Below, in pieces: positions 45,201 to 47,629 of a stretch of 64,000 nt of DNA. Below the pieces are notes generated by a model. That model searched no databases, was not told where the DNA came from, and saw nothing but the letters and a program-made list of their open reading frames with translations. The DNA is from Cepaea nemoralis (Eukaryota > Mollusca > Gastropoda > Stylommatophora > Helicidae), in NCBI GenBank assembly GCA_014155875.1, contig JACEFZ010027752.1, forward strand, positions 719,501 to 783,500, in the 5' to 3' direction. Position numbers and translations under genes: made by a program. Every line of letters starts with the position of its first letter. Within the stretch, counting starts at the first letter, position 1.

Positions 45201-45679
45201 TAAAATACAAACGGAAAACATTCTCTGTGCCAGGATTAGTTTCTTTCGGAAAGTCTTCAAAATCATCTTTGGCCAATCGGTCGCCGGTTTCCTTGTCACA
45301 ATCATCTTCACTTTGCTCTGCTACTTTGCATAGCAGCAGTCTGTGTGGACTTCACTCGTGTGGCATCGGAGGTGGCTGGGGGATCGGAGAATCCTTAGAT
45401 GAAGGCATTGATGATCAGGATGACAGAGTCAAGAGTGAAGCAGGAGGTCTGAGAGAGCAAGAGGCTCCTAAACCAGACAGAAAGAGTGAGAAAAGAGAAG
45501 TGATTTGTAATGTGGAAATTGATATTCATAATGTGGAACACAGTGCTTCCATGGAGTTTGATCATATAAGATATTCTAGTACAGCTGACAGTGACAAGGG
45601 AGAGTTGAGCAGTGGCTACGTCAGCCAAAACTCCAAAGGCGAGTCTAAGCAGATATGTCAAACTGTTACATCTTTATGA
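117..45679 (+). CDS. VKR: Venus kinase receptor (VKR), 15 exons, 5' end outside window
   Basis: Receptor tyrosine kinase with a periplasmic-binding-protein/GABA-B-type Venus flytrap (VFT) ectodomain, one membrane span and an insulin-receptor-like kinase. This combination defines the Venus kinase receptors of invertebrates, where the VFT binds a small ligand (amino acids in studied members) and activates the cytoplasmic kinase. Exons: 117-278, 2240-2393, 3595-3775, 5147-5242, 9678-9950, 14490-14617, 19938-20179, 22022-22161, 22386-22543, 24728-24822, 26173-26293, 31455-31605, 34451-34563, 41389-41596, 44944-45679. All junctions agree in phase except inside the membrane-span exon, where the summed coding length has one base too many. 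About 984 residues are encoded here; the start codon and signal peptide are upstream. Kinase landmarks present: GEGAFG loop, VAVK lysine, [14 protein letters not shown]. It could be described as a GABA-B-like RTK; I see no better family. Confidence 0.9.
574..690 (+). mobile_element. SINE fragment, family B (tRNA-headed)
   Basis: Starts AGGTCAGCATGG and continues with a box-B-like GGTAAGAGGTTCAACTGG, as in the copies at 14020 and 41988. The body is interrupted by a run of about 21 G (651-672). Confidence 0.6.
651..672. repeat. poly-G tract
   Basis: About 21 consecutive G residues inside a SINE fragment. It could form a G-quadruplex, or the run length may be a sequencing artefact. Confidence 0.8.
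923..1433 (-). mobile_element. mariner-like element, internally deleted
   Basis: Terminal inverted repeats contain AGTCAATAAGTAAGTCACA near 931-949 and its complement near 1407-1424, with a TA next to the right end. On the minus strand, 1095-1394 encodes a mariner N-terminal helix-turn-helix ([29 protein letters not shown]). This is followed within a few bases by the transposase C-terminal tail seen at 48.1-48.6 kb. The DDE/D catalytic core between them is missing, so the copy cannot encode an active enzyme. Confidence 0.8.
1443..1494 (+). ncRNA. hammerhead-ribozyme-like motif, helix II degenerate
   Basis: Core CTGATGA is followed by GAAA. Helix I pairs TGCAC just before the core with GTGCA after the predicted cleavage site. 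Helix III pairs ATATG with CATAT around an 8-nt loop, giving an AUU cleavage triplet. Helix II is weak: only one G-C pair closes GATGCAAC. Helices I and III and the core match a type I hammerhead, so I read it as a decayed ribozyme of a retroelement. Activity is doubtful because of helix II. Confidence 0.45.
1520..2070. repeat. 42-52 bp tandem repeat, about 12 copies
   Basis: Units carry GGGAATACATTGCTCAG followed by a T-rich spacer of variable length and AAGTTCACAA. Three proximal copies read AACGGG and later ones AATGGG, so later units form a more homogeneous subgroup. Intronic, upstream of the exon at 2240. Confidence 0.9.
2240..2393 (+). CDS. VKR: VKR exon: Venus flytrap lobe 1
   Basis: Acceptor GGTTCTAG precedes 2240 and donor GTGAGT follows 2393. 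The first two bases finish the GGT codon begun in the previous exon. It encodes [18 protein letters not shown] followed by [14 protein letters not shown] and [10 protein letters not shown]. This matches the GABA-B ligand-site region: the GCS serine is conserved, while the SYGSSSP stretch reads SYGAEAQ here. Ends in phase 2. Confidence 0.9.
2546..2735. mobile_element. dispersed repeat family C copy
   Basis: Contains AAGGAAAGCAAAGAAT, TCATAAGCGGCAACTAAAG and CTTGGGGCTGGCTTCCCCAT. Related copies occur at 4440-4590, 53240-53370 and, inverted, at 15795-15905, 31320-31400 and 51430-51620. SINE-like size; no clear tRNA head seen. Confidence 0.6.
2820..3594. repeat. degenerate ~30-bp tandem repeat reaching the splice acceptor at 3594
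   Basis: About 25 diverged units of the type ATTAATGATTGGTTGATTAC plus CATCCAGGTATT or AACCAGGCATT. The last unit, TTGATTGCACCCAG then GCATG, is the 3' splice site of the next VKR exon. Confidence 0.85.
3595..3775 (+). CDS. VKR: VKR exon: Venus flytrap
   Basis: Acceptor TTGCACCCAG precedes 3595 and donor GTAAGC follows 3775. It enters with one base completing ACG and leaves in phase 0. It encodes [20 protein letters not shown] through [10 protein letters not shown], aligning with the GABA-B segment in which the second lobe starts after the GW(K)xxG motif. Its acceptor lies inside a tandem-repeat unit. Confidence 0.9.
3860..4230. repeat. 39-bp tandem repeat, about 9 copies
   Basis: Units read GCTGAAAGGGACAGATCACC followed by TTTCTTCGCAAAAATAAAA. 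The 39-bp length is a multiple of three, so reading frames stay open on both strands through the array. Not a gene. Confidence 0.95.
4440..4590. mobile_element. dispersed repeat family C copy, diverged
   Basis: AGCATGTCATAAGAGAAGACT and GCCTGGCTACCTCACTGTATA correspond to the copy at 2546-2735. Partial and diverged. Confidence 0.45.
4740..5146. repeat. degenerate ~60-70-bp tandem repeat reaching the splice acceptor at 5146
   Basis: Units carry TGTATTGATGCAGATCTT, GAAATGTAATTTTAATCATT and TCTGGTGATGTAATTTTGAT. The final unit, GTGTATCGATGCAG then ATCTTGA, is the acceptor of the exon at 5147. Closely related sequence recurs at 21655-21890. Confidence 0.85.
5147..5242 (+). CDS. VKR: VKR exon: Venus flytrap lobe 2, GC donor
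   Basis: Thirty-two codons beginning [18 protein letters not shown] and ending CEAFQQ, in phase 0 at both ends. It matches the GABA-B strand and helix with (V/I)RII and A..VFC.AY. The donor reads CAG then GCGAGT, a GC-AG type. The nearest GT downstream would leave in phase 1 and break the frame of the next exon. Confidence 0.85.
5539..5720. repeat. (TTC)n microsatellite, about 180 bp
   Basis: Almost perfect TTC triplets with two short interruptions near 5623 and 5634. The low-complexity Ser, Phe, Leu, Lys and Glu reading frames here are artefacts. Long GAA/TTC tracts can form triplex DNA. Confidence 0.97.
5780..6470 (-). mobile_element. LINE remnant, reverse transcriptase C-terminal part
   Basis: Minus-strand conceptual translation shows decayed RT-thumb and tail motifs: a K..KYLGAN segment, then [17 protein letters not shown]. 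These are typical of APE-type LINEs. Frames are broken throughout. Confidence 0.65.
6478..7020 (-). mobile_element. second LINE 3'-tail remnant, partly duplicated
   Basis: Minus-strand reading gives a tail of the kind [13 protein letters not shown] then TWRSW, the usual C-terminal segment of another LINE lineage. The stretch with CACATCTCTCAACATGGAGC at 6508 and 6587 is a local duplication. Confidence 0.55.
7210..7447. mobile_element. dispersed repeat, also found at 47630-48065
   Basis: AACCTACCCATGGGTAGAT and GTTGTGCACATTAAAAATCCCA have inverted counterparts at 47780-47900. Class unknown; it directly precedes the 72-bp array. Confidence 0.5.
7448..8668. repeat. 72-bp minisatellite, about 17 copies
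   Basis: Units contain GAGGTGTATAACTGGATGTG and TCAAGAGAGGAAGGAAGAAG. Most units are identical. From about 8238 the marker TTTCCCTTTGAGG becomes TTTCCATTTGAGG, and two units carry CACTCAAG and AAGGTTATC. Because 72 is a multiple of three, long reading frames of 300-409 codons appear on both strands; they are by-products of the repeat. Confidence 0.97.
8670..9116. other. intronic sequence, nothing recognised
   Basis: Unique-looking sequence between the 72-bp array and the SINE pair. I see no exon-like frame with VKR similarity. Confidence 0.5.
9117..9365 (+). mobile_element. SINE family A copy
   Basis: Head TTTACCATTCGCATGCTC..GGTGAAGGGGT, core CAATGGCAAACTACTGAATG then TTGTCAAGAA, and tail GGATATGCAACTAACT. 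It is tandem to the next copy. Better-preserved family members at 21032-21274 and 55765-55998 have tRNA-like A and B boxes. Confidence 0.75.
9366..9616 (+). mobile_element. SINE family A copy
   Basis: Same layout as the preceding copy: TTTACCATTCCGGTTCTGTG head, GCCAAGAAATC core and TATATGCAACTAACT tail. It sits directly upstream of the exon at 9678. Confidence 0.75.
9678..9950 (+). CDS. VKR: VKR exon: Venus flytrap lobe 2
   Basis: Acceptor GGTTTCAG precedes 9678 and donor GTAAGT follows 9950; 91 codons, phase 0 at both ends. It begins [20 protein letters not shown], the GABA-B hallmark YVWFL..WY..NW. The [11 protein letters not shown] and [13 protein letters not shown] segments follow the family order. 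Confidence 0.92.
10170..10365 (-). mobile_element. SINE family B copy, minus strand
   Basis: The reverse complement contains GTCCTTGACTTGG, AAATTACAAGTACTTC, CACCTGATGGCGAGGGACA and ACTAATCCACACAC, as in the + strand copies at 14020 and 14750. Confidence 0.75.
10495..10730 (-). mobile_element. SINE family A copy, minus strand
   Basis: TTTCTTGGCAAGTTTACATT, TAGTAGTTTGCCAT and AACCAATGCAAAGCAGTCTG are the complement of the family A core and body. Confidence 0.75.
10745..11218. repeat. 52-bp tandem repeat, about 9 copies
   Basis: Units read CAGAAATGCCACCATCCTCT then CATAACTCTAATGCCCACTG and CACCTGTGATGT. Variants alternate TAAATGTAATG with TAACTCTAATG. Confidence 0.95.
11380..11440 (+). other. 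weak hammerhead-like / Penelope-type terminal motif
   Basis: CTGAAGA is followed by a possible 5-bp helix II (GUCGG with UCGGC, one wobble) and GAAA. A 4-bp helix III with a GCAA loop then leads to an AUC triplet. Helix I is only 2 bp and the pair next to the core (A-A) is broken. It could be a decayed Penelope-like terminal repeat or chance. Confidence 0.25.
11480..11745 (+). mobile_element. LINE 3'-tail remnant
   Basis: Reads [18 protein letters not shown], resembling the conserved IPWT..TN..IL.EL tail of APE-type LINEs, then decays. Confidence 0.5.
12060..12325 (+). mobile_element. LINE 3'-tail remnant
   Basis: The segment GAGGCAGAGGCAGACCAAGA, TGGCATGGAGGAATATCATC and AGAGCCATGAACGCCTACGC corresponds to the Arg-rich RGR.R tail and final residues of LINE ORF2 (compare 43420-43560). 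The stretch 12130-12230 is the parent type of the 67-bp array at 16060. Confidence 0.6.
12548..13118. repeat. 23-24-bp pyrimidine-rich tandem repeat, about 24 copies
   Basis: Units are TTTCACAATCCCCACATACC plus TGC, CGGG or TGG. The 268- and 130-codon reading frames through it are repeat artefacts. Confidence 0.95.
13128..13300 (+). mobile_element. SINE family A copy, 5'-truncated
   Basis: TTTGGAAGCAGATTGCTTTG, GGCAAACTACTGAATG, TTGCCAAGAAAATC and ATGCTGGGGTTGACTGCAAC match the family A body and tail. Confidence 0.75.
13405..13560 (-). mobile_element. SINE family A fragment, minus strand
   Basis: TTTACAGGATGTTGCTTCAC, TTGGCTGTTTGTGATTTACG and TTTCTGAACCAGAAG are the complement of the family A tail and core, diverged. 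Confidence 0.5.
14020..14288 (+). mobile_element. SINE family B, near full length
   Basis: tRNA-like head GGTCAGCATGGCTGAATTG (A box) and GGTAACGGGTTCACTTC (B box). It is followed by GTCCTTAACTTGGAGACG, the body CCTGATGGCGAGAGACA and an A-rich end at 14276-14283. Confidence 0.8.
14490..14617 (+). CDS. VKR: VKR exon: Venus flytrap
   Basis: Acceptor TATTCCCAG precedes 14490 and donor GTAGGG follows 14617. Phase 0 in, phase 2 out. Encodes [20 protein letters not shown], the family motif YDA(V/I)WA.A.AL, and ends in SEATA. Confidence 0.88.
14750..14905 (+). mobile_element. SINE family B 3' part
   Basis: CTACCTCTGAAGTCGGAGTG, CTGATGGCGAGGGACACTG and TAGGGAAAGCTAATCCACAC, then a run of 13 A at 14891-14903. 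Confidence 0.75.
14906..15790. other. intronic sequence without recognised gene
   Basis: Includes an inverted pair, CAGTGGTTCTCAACC at 15115 and GGTTGAGAACCACTGG at 15464. The pair bounds about 365 bp, so this may be a MITE-like or hAT-type nonautonomous element. No terminal target-site duplication was established. Confidence 0.4.
15795..15905. mobile_element. dispersed repeat family C copy, inverted
   Basis: CCTTTCATCTGTTCCCAGTG, TTCATGATTGGTGGGATTTT and TGTTCTATGGGATGA match 51430-51550. Confidence 0.55.
15935..16059 (+). mobile_element. LINE 3'-tail remnant
   Basis: GGGCAGAGACAGATTGAGAG and GTGGCATGGAGGAATATCAT match the LINE tail at 12130-12230. It runs without a break into the 67-bp array. 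Confidence 0.55.
16060..16700. repeat. 67-bp tandem repeat derived from a LINE tail, about 9.5 copies
   Basis: Units contain GTAGAAAGTAGAGACAGACT, GAGAGAAATGATGAGGTCTG and GAGTGGCATGGGGGGATATC. Each unit corresponds to the LINE tail segment at 15985-16060 and 12150-12230. The short 60-63-codon minus-strand frames are artefacts. Confidence 0.9.
16700..19936. repeat. 35-bp satellite array, about 90 copies, with higher-order structure
   Basis: Units read CACTGAAGTCATCCTTTGAT then GTATCTATATCATGA; some carry one extra TA. The variant string TATTATTACACTGAAGTCAC followed by a CCATATC unit occurs at 16718 and again 568 bp later. The variant TTTGATATATCTATATATC occurs near 16883, 17452 and 17910. 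Each unit holds the inverted repeat ATGAC..GTCAT. The array stops at the splice acceptor of the exon at 19938. Confidence 0.97.
19938..20179 (+). CDS. VKR: VKR exon: Venus flytrap C-terminal part
   Basis: Acceptor CATCTTAG precedes 19938 and donor GTGAGT follows 20179. One base completes AGG and it leaves in phase 1. Encodes [20 protein letters not shown], matching YRAM..SSFEGVSG of GABA-B, then the GQYKPGV and ISKIRW segments (the family's IG.Y and W). The satellite array runs to about 15 bp before the acceptor. Confidence 0.9.
20785..21028 (-). mobile_element. SINE family A copy, minus strand
   Basis: CAGGACATTGCAGTCAACAC, TGTCTTGGCAAG and TAGTTTGCCATTGCTTTTAG are the complement of the family core, followed by AACCCCTTAGCCAGGGA. 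Confidence 0.75.
21032..21274 (-). mobile_element. SINE family A, copy with clear tRNA head
   Basis: On the minus strand: A box TGGCCTAGAGGTTAGCC, B box GGTTCGAATCGCGTC, core CAATGGCAAACTACTGAGCG then TTGCCAAGAAATC, and tail TGTAAAGGATATGC. This copy shows the family is a tRNA-derived SINE with a conserved central domain. Confidence 0.85.
21655..21890. repeat. second locus of the 4.7-5.1 kb repeat
   Basis: Shares TTGATGCAGATCTGAAATG, the leading TCATTGGTAATACTGCAGTG segment and GATCTGCTGATGTAATTTT with 4755-5146. Two to three units. Confidence 0.8.
22022..22161 (+). CDS. VKR: VKR exon: juxtamembrane and membrane span, carries a frame shift
   Basis: Acceptor TTTGTTTCAG precedes 22022 and donor GTAAGT follows 22161. 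The incoming phase gives [17 protein letters not shown] and the hydrophobic [14 protein letters not shown] up to about 22125. In that frame the exon continues as Ser/Cys/His-rich sequence and leaves in phase 0, which would put a stop in the next exon. Read one base further along from about 22127 it continues [11 protein letters not shown] and leaves in phase 2, exactly what the exon at 22386 needs. So the exon holds one surplus base: an assembly error, an allele-specific indel, or a real disruption. Confidence 0.8.
22386..22543 (+). CDS. VKR: VKR exon: juxtamembrane and kinase N-lobe start
   Basis: Acceptor CTCTGTTTAG precedes 22386 and donor GTGAGT follows 22543. After one completing base it encodes [19 protein letters not shown], then [19 protein letters not shown]. 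The glycine-rich loop is split across the junction. Leaves in phase 1. Confidence 0.9.
22790..22945 (+). mobile_element. SINE family B copy, diverged
   Basis: CCGGTGTGCTGATGCCGA, TTGTCCTTGACTTGGGGACG and TAAATTACAATACCTC match the family B head and body. Confidence 0.65.
23060..23890 (-). mobile_element. LINE remnant with RNase H domain
   Basis: Minus-strand frames carry [16 protein letters not shown] (first catalytic Asp, TDSS), [13 protein letters not shown] (second, Glu), ERDSQSM (third, DSQS) and [11 protein letters not shown] (final motif, GNE.AD). These are in RNase H order but split over several frames. Related fragments lie at 31630-32010, 49305-49540 and 50150-50430. Confidence 0.8.
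24425..24665. repeat. ~30-bp tandem repeat, about 8 copies
   Basis: Units read AAGGTCACATTTGGTCACC then TTATCATAACTG, diverged. Upstream of the exon at 24728. Confidence 0.85.
24728..24822 (+). CDS. VKR: VKR exon: kinase glycine loop and catalytic lysine
   Basis: Acceptor CCAATGCAG precedes 24728 and donor GTGAGT follows 24822. Completes the glycine loop and encodes [20 protein letters not shown] followed by [11 protein letters not shown]. The VAVK lysine is the ATP-anchoring residue. Phase 0 out. Confidence 0.92.
25040..25210 (-). mobile_element. LINE 3'-tail remnant
   Basis: The minus-strand reading resembles the [15 protein letters not shown] tail ([14 protein letters not shown] in better copies). 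Strongly decayed. Confidence 0.45.
26173..26293 (+). CDS. VKR: VKR exon: kinase alpha-C helix to hinge
   Basis: Acceptor GATCACCAG precedes 26173 and donor GTGAGC follows 26293. Phase 0 in, phase 1 out. A second AG 15 bases later (TTTTTCAG) would start on a stop codon, so the first is chosen. Encodes [20 protein letters not shown], with the alpha-C glutamate in FSEV, then LLGVC and the hinge VMEFLLH. Confidence 0.9.
26400..27780. repeat. ~391-bp direct repeats inside the piggyBac element
   Basis: The string TGTTTTCTACACTCCTATAC recurs at about 26607, 26999 and 27391, and AAAGGGGATTGCACAAGG with the same spacing. The copies are highly similar. They lie downstream of the transposase frame, between it and the left terminal repeat. 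Confidence 0.9.
27968..29867 (-). pseudogene. piggyBac transposase, frameshifted
   Basis: Pieces in order on the minus strand: an acidic N-terminus (29613-29867, beginning [18 protein letters not shown]); a middle piece (29328-29540, with [20 protein letters not shown]); a segment between 29088 and 29330; the catalytic core (28638-29087, [12 protein letters not shown] and [16 protein letters not shown]); and a C-terminal piece (27968-28684, [14 protein letters not shown]). The last piece ends in a Cys-rich zinc-binding segment with [20 protein letters not shown]. The three piggyBac catalytic aspartates are visible, but the pieces lie in different frames, so the gene is broken in at least three places. 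Confidence 0.9.
30152..31454. other. intronic sequence, mostly unrecognised
   Basis: No exon-like or clear mobile-element coding signal. A short family C fragment lies at 31320-31400 (CCTTAGTCTCCTCTTATGAC). Confidence 0.5.
31455..31605 (+). CDS. VKR: VKR exon: kinase alpha-D/alpha-E region
   Basis: Acceptor CATCTTCAG precedes 31455 and donor GTGAGT follows 31605. Two bases complete GGG. Encodes [13 protein letters not shown], then [19 protein letters not shown]. It ends in the codon for the HRD arginine, split after two bases. Confidence 0.93.
31630..32010 (-). mobile_element. LINE RNase H remnant
   Basis: The minus-strand frame has [30 protein letters not shown] and the ATTCCCAAATGTGCTCTG segment shared with 23060-23890, 49305-49540 and 50150-50430. 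Confidence 0.75.
32011..32559. other. intronic sequence, nothing recognised
   Basis: No coding or repeat structure I can name. Confidence 0.4.
32560..32825 (+). mobile_element. LINE 3'-tail remnant
   Basis: Decayed [22 protein letters not shown] tail (FGH.MRR..LE..IM.G in LINEs), followed by a short Arg-rich region. Confidence 0.6.
32865..33715. repeat. 46-bp tandem repeat, about 18 copies, each with a donor-like site
   Basis: Units read CTGATGGTTGAACCTGTGCT then GGTGAGTGCTCATTGTTTAC and TATGCA. GGTGAGT is a near-ideal 5' splice site, so the intron holds about 18 identical decoy donors on the sense strand. Some units carry a TCTGCTC or TTTGAACC variant. Confidence 0.95.
33716..33989. other. 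intronic sequence, nothing recognised
   Basis: No gene or repeat structure identified. Confidence 0.4.
33990..34375 (+). mobile_element. LINE 3' tail with internal ~70-bp triplication
   Basis: Reads [15 protein letters not shown] then RGRR and the closing segment [13 protein letters not shown]. The part GAAGCACTGGAGAACATTGT through GACAGGCAGACAGAGA is present about three times in tandem. Confidence 0.7.
34451..34563 (+). CDS. VKR: VKR exon: catalytic and activation loops
   Basis: Acceptor GTGACCACAG precedes 34451 and donor GTATGA follows 34563. One base completes the HRD arginine. It encodes [20 protein letters not shown], then [17 protein letters not shown]. It holds the catalytic aspartate, DFG and the paired activation-loop tyrosines (DYY). 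The first of the three insulin-receptor loop tyrosines is replaced by Ser. Leaves in phase 1. Confidence 0.94.
34564..35119. other. intronic sequence, nothing recognised
   Basis: The pyrimidine-rich 34800-35060 part resembles antisense decayed repeat sequence, but I cannot name it. Confidence 0.4.
35120..35507. repeat. 47-48-bp tandem repeat, interrupted by an LTR element
   Basis: Units read TTTATGATCAAGTTCTTG then TTTTCTGTAGCCACAACTTT and CACTGTGTTA. Eight copies here; the array resumes at 40839-40895, so the LTR element at 35508-40838 inserted into it. Confidence 0.95.
35508..36114 (-). repeat. 3' LTR of the retrotransposon
   Basis: 607 bp, TG..CA ends. The minus strand carries a polyadenylation signal (TGTAATAAATGATTG). 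Identical by eye to the other LTR. Confidence 0.93.
36127..37777. other. noncoding 3' part of the LTR element
   Basis: No pol motif in minus-strand frames. A 161-codon + strand frame (36170-36655) is antisense to the element and shows no family features. This may be the scar of a lost pol gene or unrelated filler sequence. Confidence 0.5.
37778..39862 (-). CDS. Gag-protease polyprotein of the LTR retrotransposon
   Basis: 694 codons, uninterrupted. Residues 1-220 are a Lys/Glu-rich Gag-like region. A knuckle-like CKHC..H..C lies near 227-240 and a CCHC zinc knuckle [14 protein letters not shown] near 270-283. An aspartic-protease start, [11 protein letters not shown], lies near 392, with the matching DLLIGN strand near 455. 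The C-terminal 200 residues show no known domain and become low-complexity and Leu-rich, suggesting out-of-frame read-through. The intact frame fits a young element. Order and motifs point to the Ty3/gypsy-like side, but without reverse transcriptase the family assignment is only inferred. Confidence 0.85.
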   Translation of the reverse strand: MWEEEYKLQLWGTKHHKNVHDFFDETRAQDKANCNRQPELIRDWLQKFEKKMQEYKIPKDFWYLWYNTYVPLKYKKLQEFIPDRSSTNYEYHKTNILKHCPTSCETLNVEIQNVKPATDKSFTQYISELEESFRKLIMVIKHSDNNQGVIQFLLMEKLKATLPAECEKYLEEHKTEPIKNLLEKCREYYNQSINLVKNTQQKSTVKSTASATTDCQNKPQKTKPVLCKHCSTPHTENGICDKNPTYQEYLNNIIAQKLGKVNQRKYRTKCHFCLAYGHRRFECEGVKRIQIAKANAAINITTDSSAKNLKKVNITETKTRPNTANSEQTEFYPSDFVPYFNNVVNITQPHSLCKEVNTQQEGEEMNKTSRLSLGKLTFHEGYINDTVCTCVRDTGSCLIGLRKTLADPKDYLDEYIYCKTVSGTVEKYPMAWANIKSPFLSGRVTCALLDNPCCDLLIGNVLNVTDYTESKTHTGKKVNTTTSTALTTPLIIQQHDEQTKVPHHTILQQEETETGVYHHKGKGTENKQFITARKDHKSSWYILYLLYSLLTTHITKCTQWMVILALLIVNTKQMSSQTVLFPHYHDATQRILLMTNQQTLLFISLLLNQILLLPLLNTMSNQLRHILMLNNVNHQSVELLTKISNKLPYIFWKIYTNCRESYKHARLQFKTIHGVLLLFELLNVYTHVRVQVWR
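40232..40838 (-). repeat. 5' LTR of the retrotransposon
   Basis: 607 bp, start and end as in the 3' LTR. Seven bases separate it from the primer-binding site at 40212-40224. Confidence 0.93.
40839..40895. repeat. resumed part of the 47-bp minisatellite
   Basis: ATGATCAAGTTCTTG and TTTTCTGTAGCCACAACTGT continue the array at 35120-35507 on the other side of the LTR insertion. Confidence 0.9.
40896..41388. other. intronic sequence, nothing recognised
   Basis: Ends in a normal acceptor before 41389. No repeat or coding features named. Confidence 0.5.
41389..41596 (+). CDS. VKR: VKR exon: kinase C-lobe
   Basis: Acceptor GACACTTAG precedes 41389 and donor GTAAGT follows 41596. Two bases complete a Gly codon. 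It encodes [37 protein letters not shown] and [17 protein letters not shown], ending CPDAL with the last codon split. The PYQGLSN.EV string is the insulin-receptor-family signature. Confidence 0.95.
41655..41975. repeat. pyrimidine-rich low-complexity repeat
   Basis: Repeats of CTCCTCCTCCTTTTTCTACT and related units. The 109-164-codon Leu/Ser/Pro-rich frames are artefacts. Confidence 0.85.
41988..42155 (+). mobile_element. SINE family B, clear tRNA head, 3'-truncated
   Basis: AGGTCAGCATGGCTGAATGG (A box) and GGTAGTAGGTTCGACCCTTA (B box), then TTGTCCTTGACTTGGGGATG. Cut short and joined through an AT microsatellite to the LINE that follows. The head resembles a class II (Leu/Ser) tRNA because of its long arm region. 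Confidence 0.8.
42160..43565 (+). mobile_element. LINE remnant, reverse transcriptase domain, 5'-truncated
   Basis: Starts [20 protein letters not shown] (RT finger region). It then shows [11 protein letters not shown] (first catalytic Asp), [18 protein letters not shown] (YADD box), [31 protein letters not shown] and the tail [20 protein letters not shown] plus [12 protein letters not shown]. Stops and frame changes at 42474, 42700 and 42961 make it inactive. The endonuclease part is absent. Tail motifs recur in at least eight other places in the window. Confidence 0.9.
43583..44023 (+). mobile_element. (TA)n-flanked element of unknown class
   Basis: Bounded by (TA)n on both sides. It starts ACTAGACGACCCAGCCCGG and near the end has GAAAATTTCATCTCAATCGG followed by CACATTCTCTTTTAT. 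This start and end pattern resembles a widespread repeat in invertebrate genomes that sits between TA microsatellites, but I cannot name the class with confidence. Confidence 0.55.
44024..44360 (+). mobile_element. LINE 3' tail (second lineage)
   Basis: Decayed reading with [31 protein letters not shown] and a segment ending in [11 protein letters not shown]. The same tail occurs at 52215-52590, in both cases beside a (TA)n tract. Confidence 0.7.
44440..44905 (-). mobile_element. antisense LINE-tail repeats upstream of the last VKR exon
   Basis: About 2.5 copies of a unit with TAATGTTCTCCATTGCTTCT, ATCATATGACCAAAGAACA and GTGTATAATGTTTATAAAGT. The reverse complement of the first two strings reads as the FGHMMRR..MENI part of a LINE tail. 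Confidence 0.55.
44944..45679 (+). CDS. VKR: VKR last exon: kinase end and C-terminal tail
   Basis: Acceptor AAAATGTATAG precedes 44944. The first base completes the split Leu codon, then [20 protein letters not shown] follows; the RP arginine closes the kinase fold. The remaining roughly 215 residues are a Ser-rich, poorly conserved tail with basic and acidic patches and a candidate phosphotyrosine at SSGYVSQ. The protein ends VTSL, which fits a class I PDZ-binding C-terminus (T-x-L). Stop TGA at 45677-45679. Confidence 0.93.
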
Positions 45680-45814
45680 CATGAGTTCTTGTGTATGATG
45701 TCATGCTACGTTAACTAAAAAACTCAGAAAAACACCAGTGCAAGCAGGAAATGCTTAGCTAGATTCAGTGTTGTTGATCTGGATGTGTTCAGTGTCTTTC
45801 AACAGTTGTTGAAG

Positions 45815-46105
45815 TGTAGGCGTGCTGACTGTACCCACAGCACATTGATTATGGATACATCTACATTGTCCCTGCATGCAGTCCTGCCTGCTGCTGACAC
45901 AAGTGCTACAAATGTCCAGCAGTCAGACATGTGATTATTGATCAGTCTGTTTCAGTATGTGAGAATGCTGATTGTTCCCACAGCACGTTGATTACGGATG
46001 CATCTACATTGTCCCTGCATGCAGTCCTGCCTGCTGCTGACACAAGTGCTACTAATGTCCAGCAGTCAGACATGTGATTACTGATCAGTCTGTTTCAACA
46101 TGTCG
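45815..46105. repeat. 144-bp direct duplication in the presumed 3' UTR or downstream
   Basis: CCCACAGCAC, ATCTACATTGTCCCTGCATG and CCAGCAGTCAGACATGTGAT occur twice, 144 bp apart. Confidence 0.9.
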
Positions 46106-46289
46106 TTGGCAGCATTATTGGTCAGTTGTTCATTGCCTTTACAACTGATGCCCTTCGAAACCAGGACATCAGCTCTCTCACAACCACAGGTCTCAGGATG
46201 ACCAAAGTACACTTAAGATACACTTAAGGTCTTTCAGTGACGTTCATTCCAAAGCGAATTATCATCATTGCACTGCAGACATGGCCATA

Positions 46290-46660
46290 GGTGCTCCATC
46301 TTCTCTGTCAAAAATCCATCATTGTACAGCAAATAATTGTGCCTTAGATGCTACGATCTCCTCTATAAAAAAAATCCATCATCGTACAGCGAATAACTGC
46401 CATATGTGCTACGATCAATTAAGTAAATTCATCGCCGTACAGCGAATAACTGCATATGCGCTACGATCAATTCAATAAATCCATCAGCAGACAACAAATA
46501 ACTGCCACATGTGCTACGATCAATTCAATAAATCCATCATAATACAGCGAATAACTGCCATATGTGCTACGATCTCCTCTTTAATAAATCCATCATAGTA
46601 CAGCGAATAACTGCCATAGATGCTTTGTTCTTCTCTGTAATAACTCCTTCATCATACAGT
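46290..46660. repeat. ~61-bp tandem repeat, about 6 copies
   Basis: Units read AATCCATCATCGTACAGCG then AATAACTGCCATATGTGCTA and CGATCAATTCAATA. Several units contain AATAAA, a possible polyadenylation signal for VKR; the transcript end cannot be fixed from sequence alone. Confidence 0.85.
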
Positions 46661-47629
46661 GAATTATTGTGCCAGTTCTACTTAAGCTATTGGAAAGCAC
46701 GATGTGCAGGTCAGCTTTGCAAATTTACAATTACAAAAAACAGGGTGGTGTGCCTTCATCAGCAGACTACAAGAAACAACCACAATAACACACACAACAA
46801 TGGAAATGACAATAAGGCAACTACATAAAGGCAAAATATTATGGAAAAGTGTGGAATAAAAATAAGCGAGATGAATATAAAGAAATATATGGTACTAAAT
46901 GCAGAGGCTGCAAACATTTTAAAAAAAACTTCACATTTTCTGTTTACATTTCCACCACTTTACCGCAGTCACACCCCTTTCATTTTTACATGTGACCATT
47001 TCTACTTAAGATATTTAACTCTTCGCATATGCAGGCCTATTTTTTTCAACAGAGCATGCTCTGCAAATTGAGATGAAAACAATGTTTGCATTGACATGAG
47101 AATAATTATTGTAATTCTGAACGAAGTGAGTAAAATTGTTGTATATAAGATTGTAGAATCTGGATGCAACACAGAGAATGGTATCGATAAAATAATATAT
47201 TCAGTGGATAAATGTGTGAAAATATCAGATGCATTCAGGTGACAGAACATTTAGGGGACAAATTATTAACTGTTTCAGTGTCATGGGACAAGTAATTGTT
47301 TTAAGTGACTTCCTGTATCTGCCATAAGCTTATATACAGGAGTTTTCCCTATGCAACCATCTTTAATTTGATATGTAATACAACATGTCTGCTACCATAT
47401 TAACAACTTTTAAGTCATAACTATGACACACCTCTACCTCCCATTTTCCGCCATCCATTTTTGTTATTTTTCCAACCCATTTTTGGCTTGACACTGAATC
47501 AGTTCAACCCTCTGCACACATTGGGGACCACAAGTCAATATTGTCATTGGAAATCCTCATTTTCCTGTCATAATCGCACTTCAGAGATCAGCGTGTCTGA
47601 CTTTGGCATGCATTTCTGTCAGTTTACCT
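46661..47629. other. intergenic sequence, nothing recognised
   Basis: Short frames only. No coding similarity or clear repeat. Confidence 0.4.
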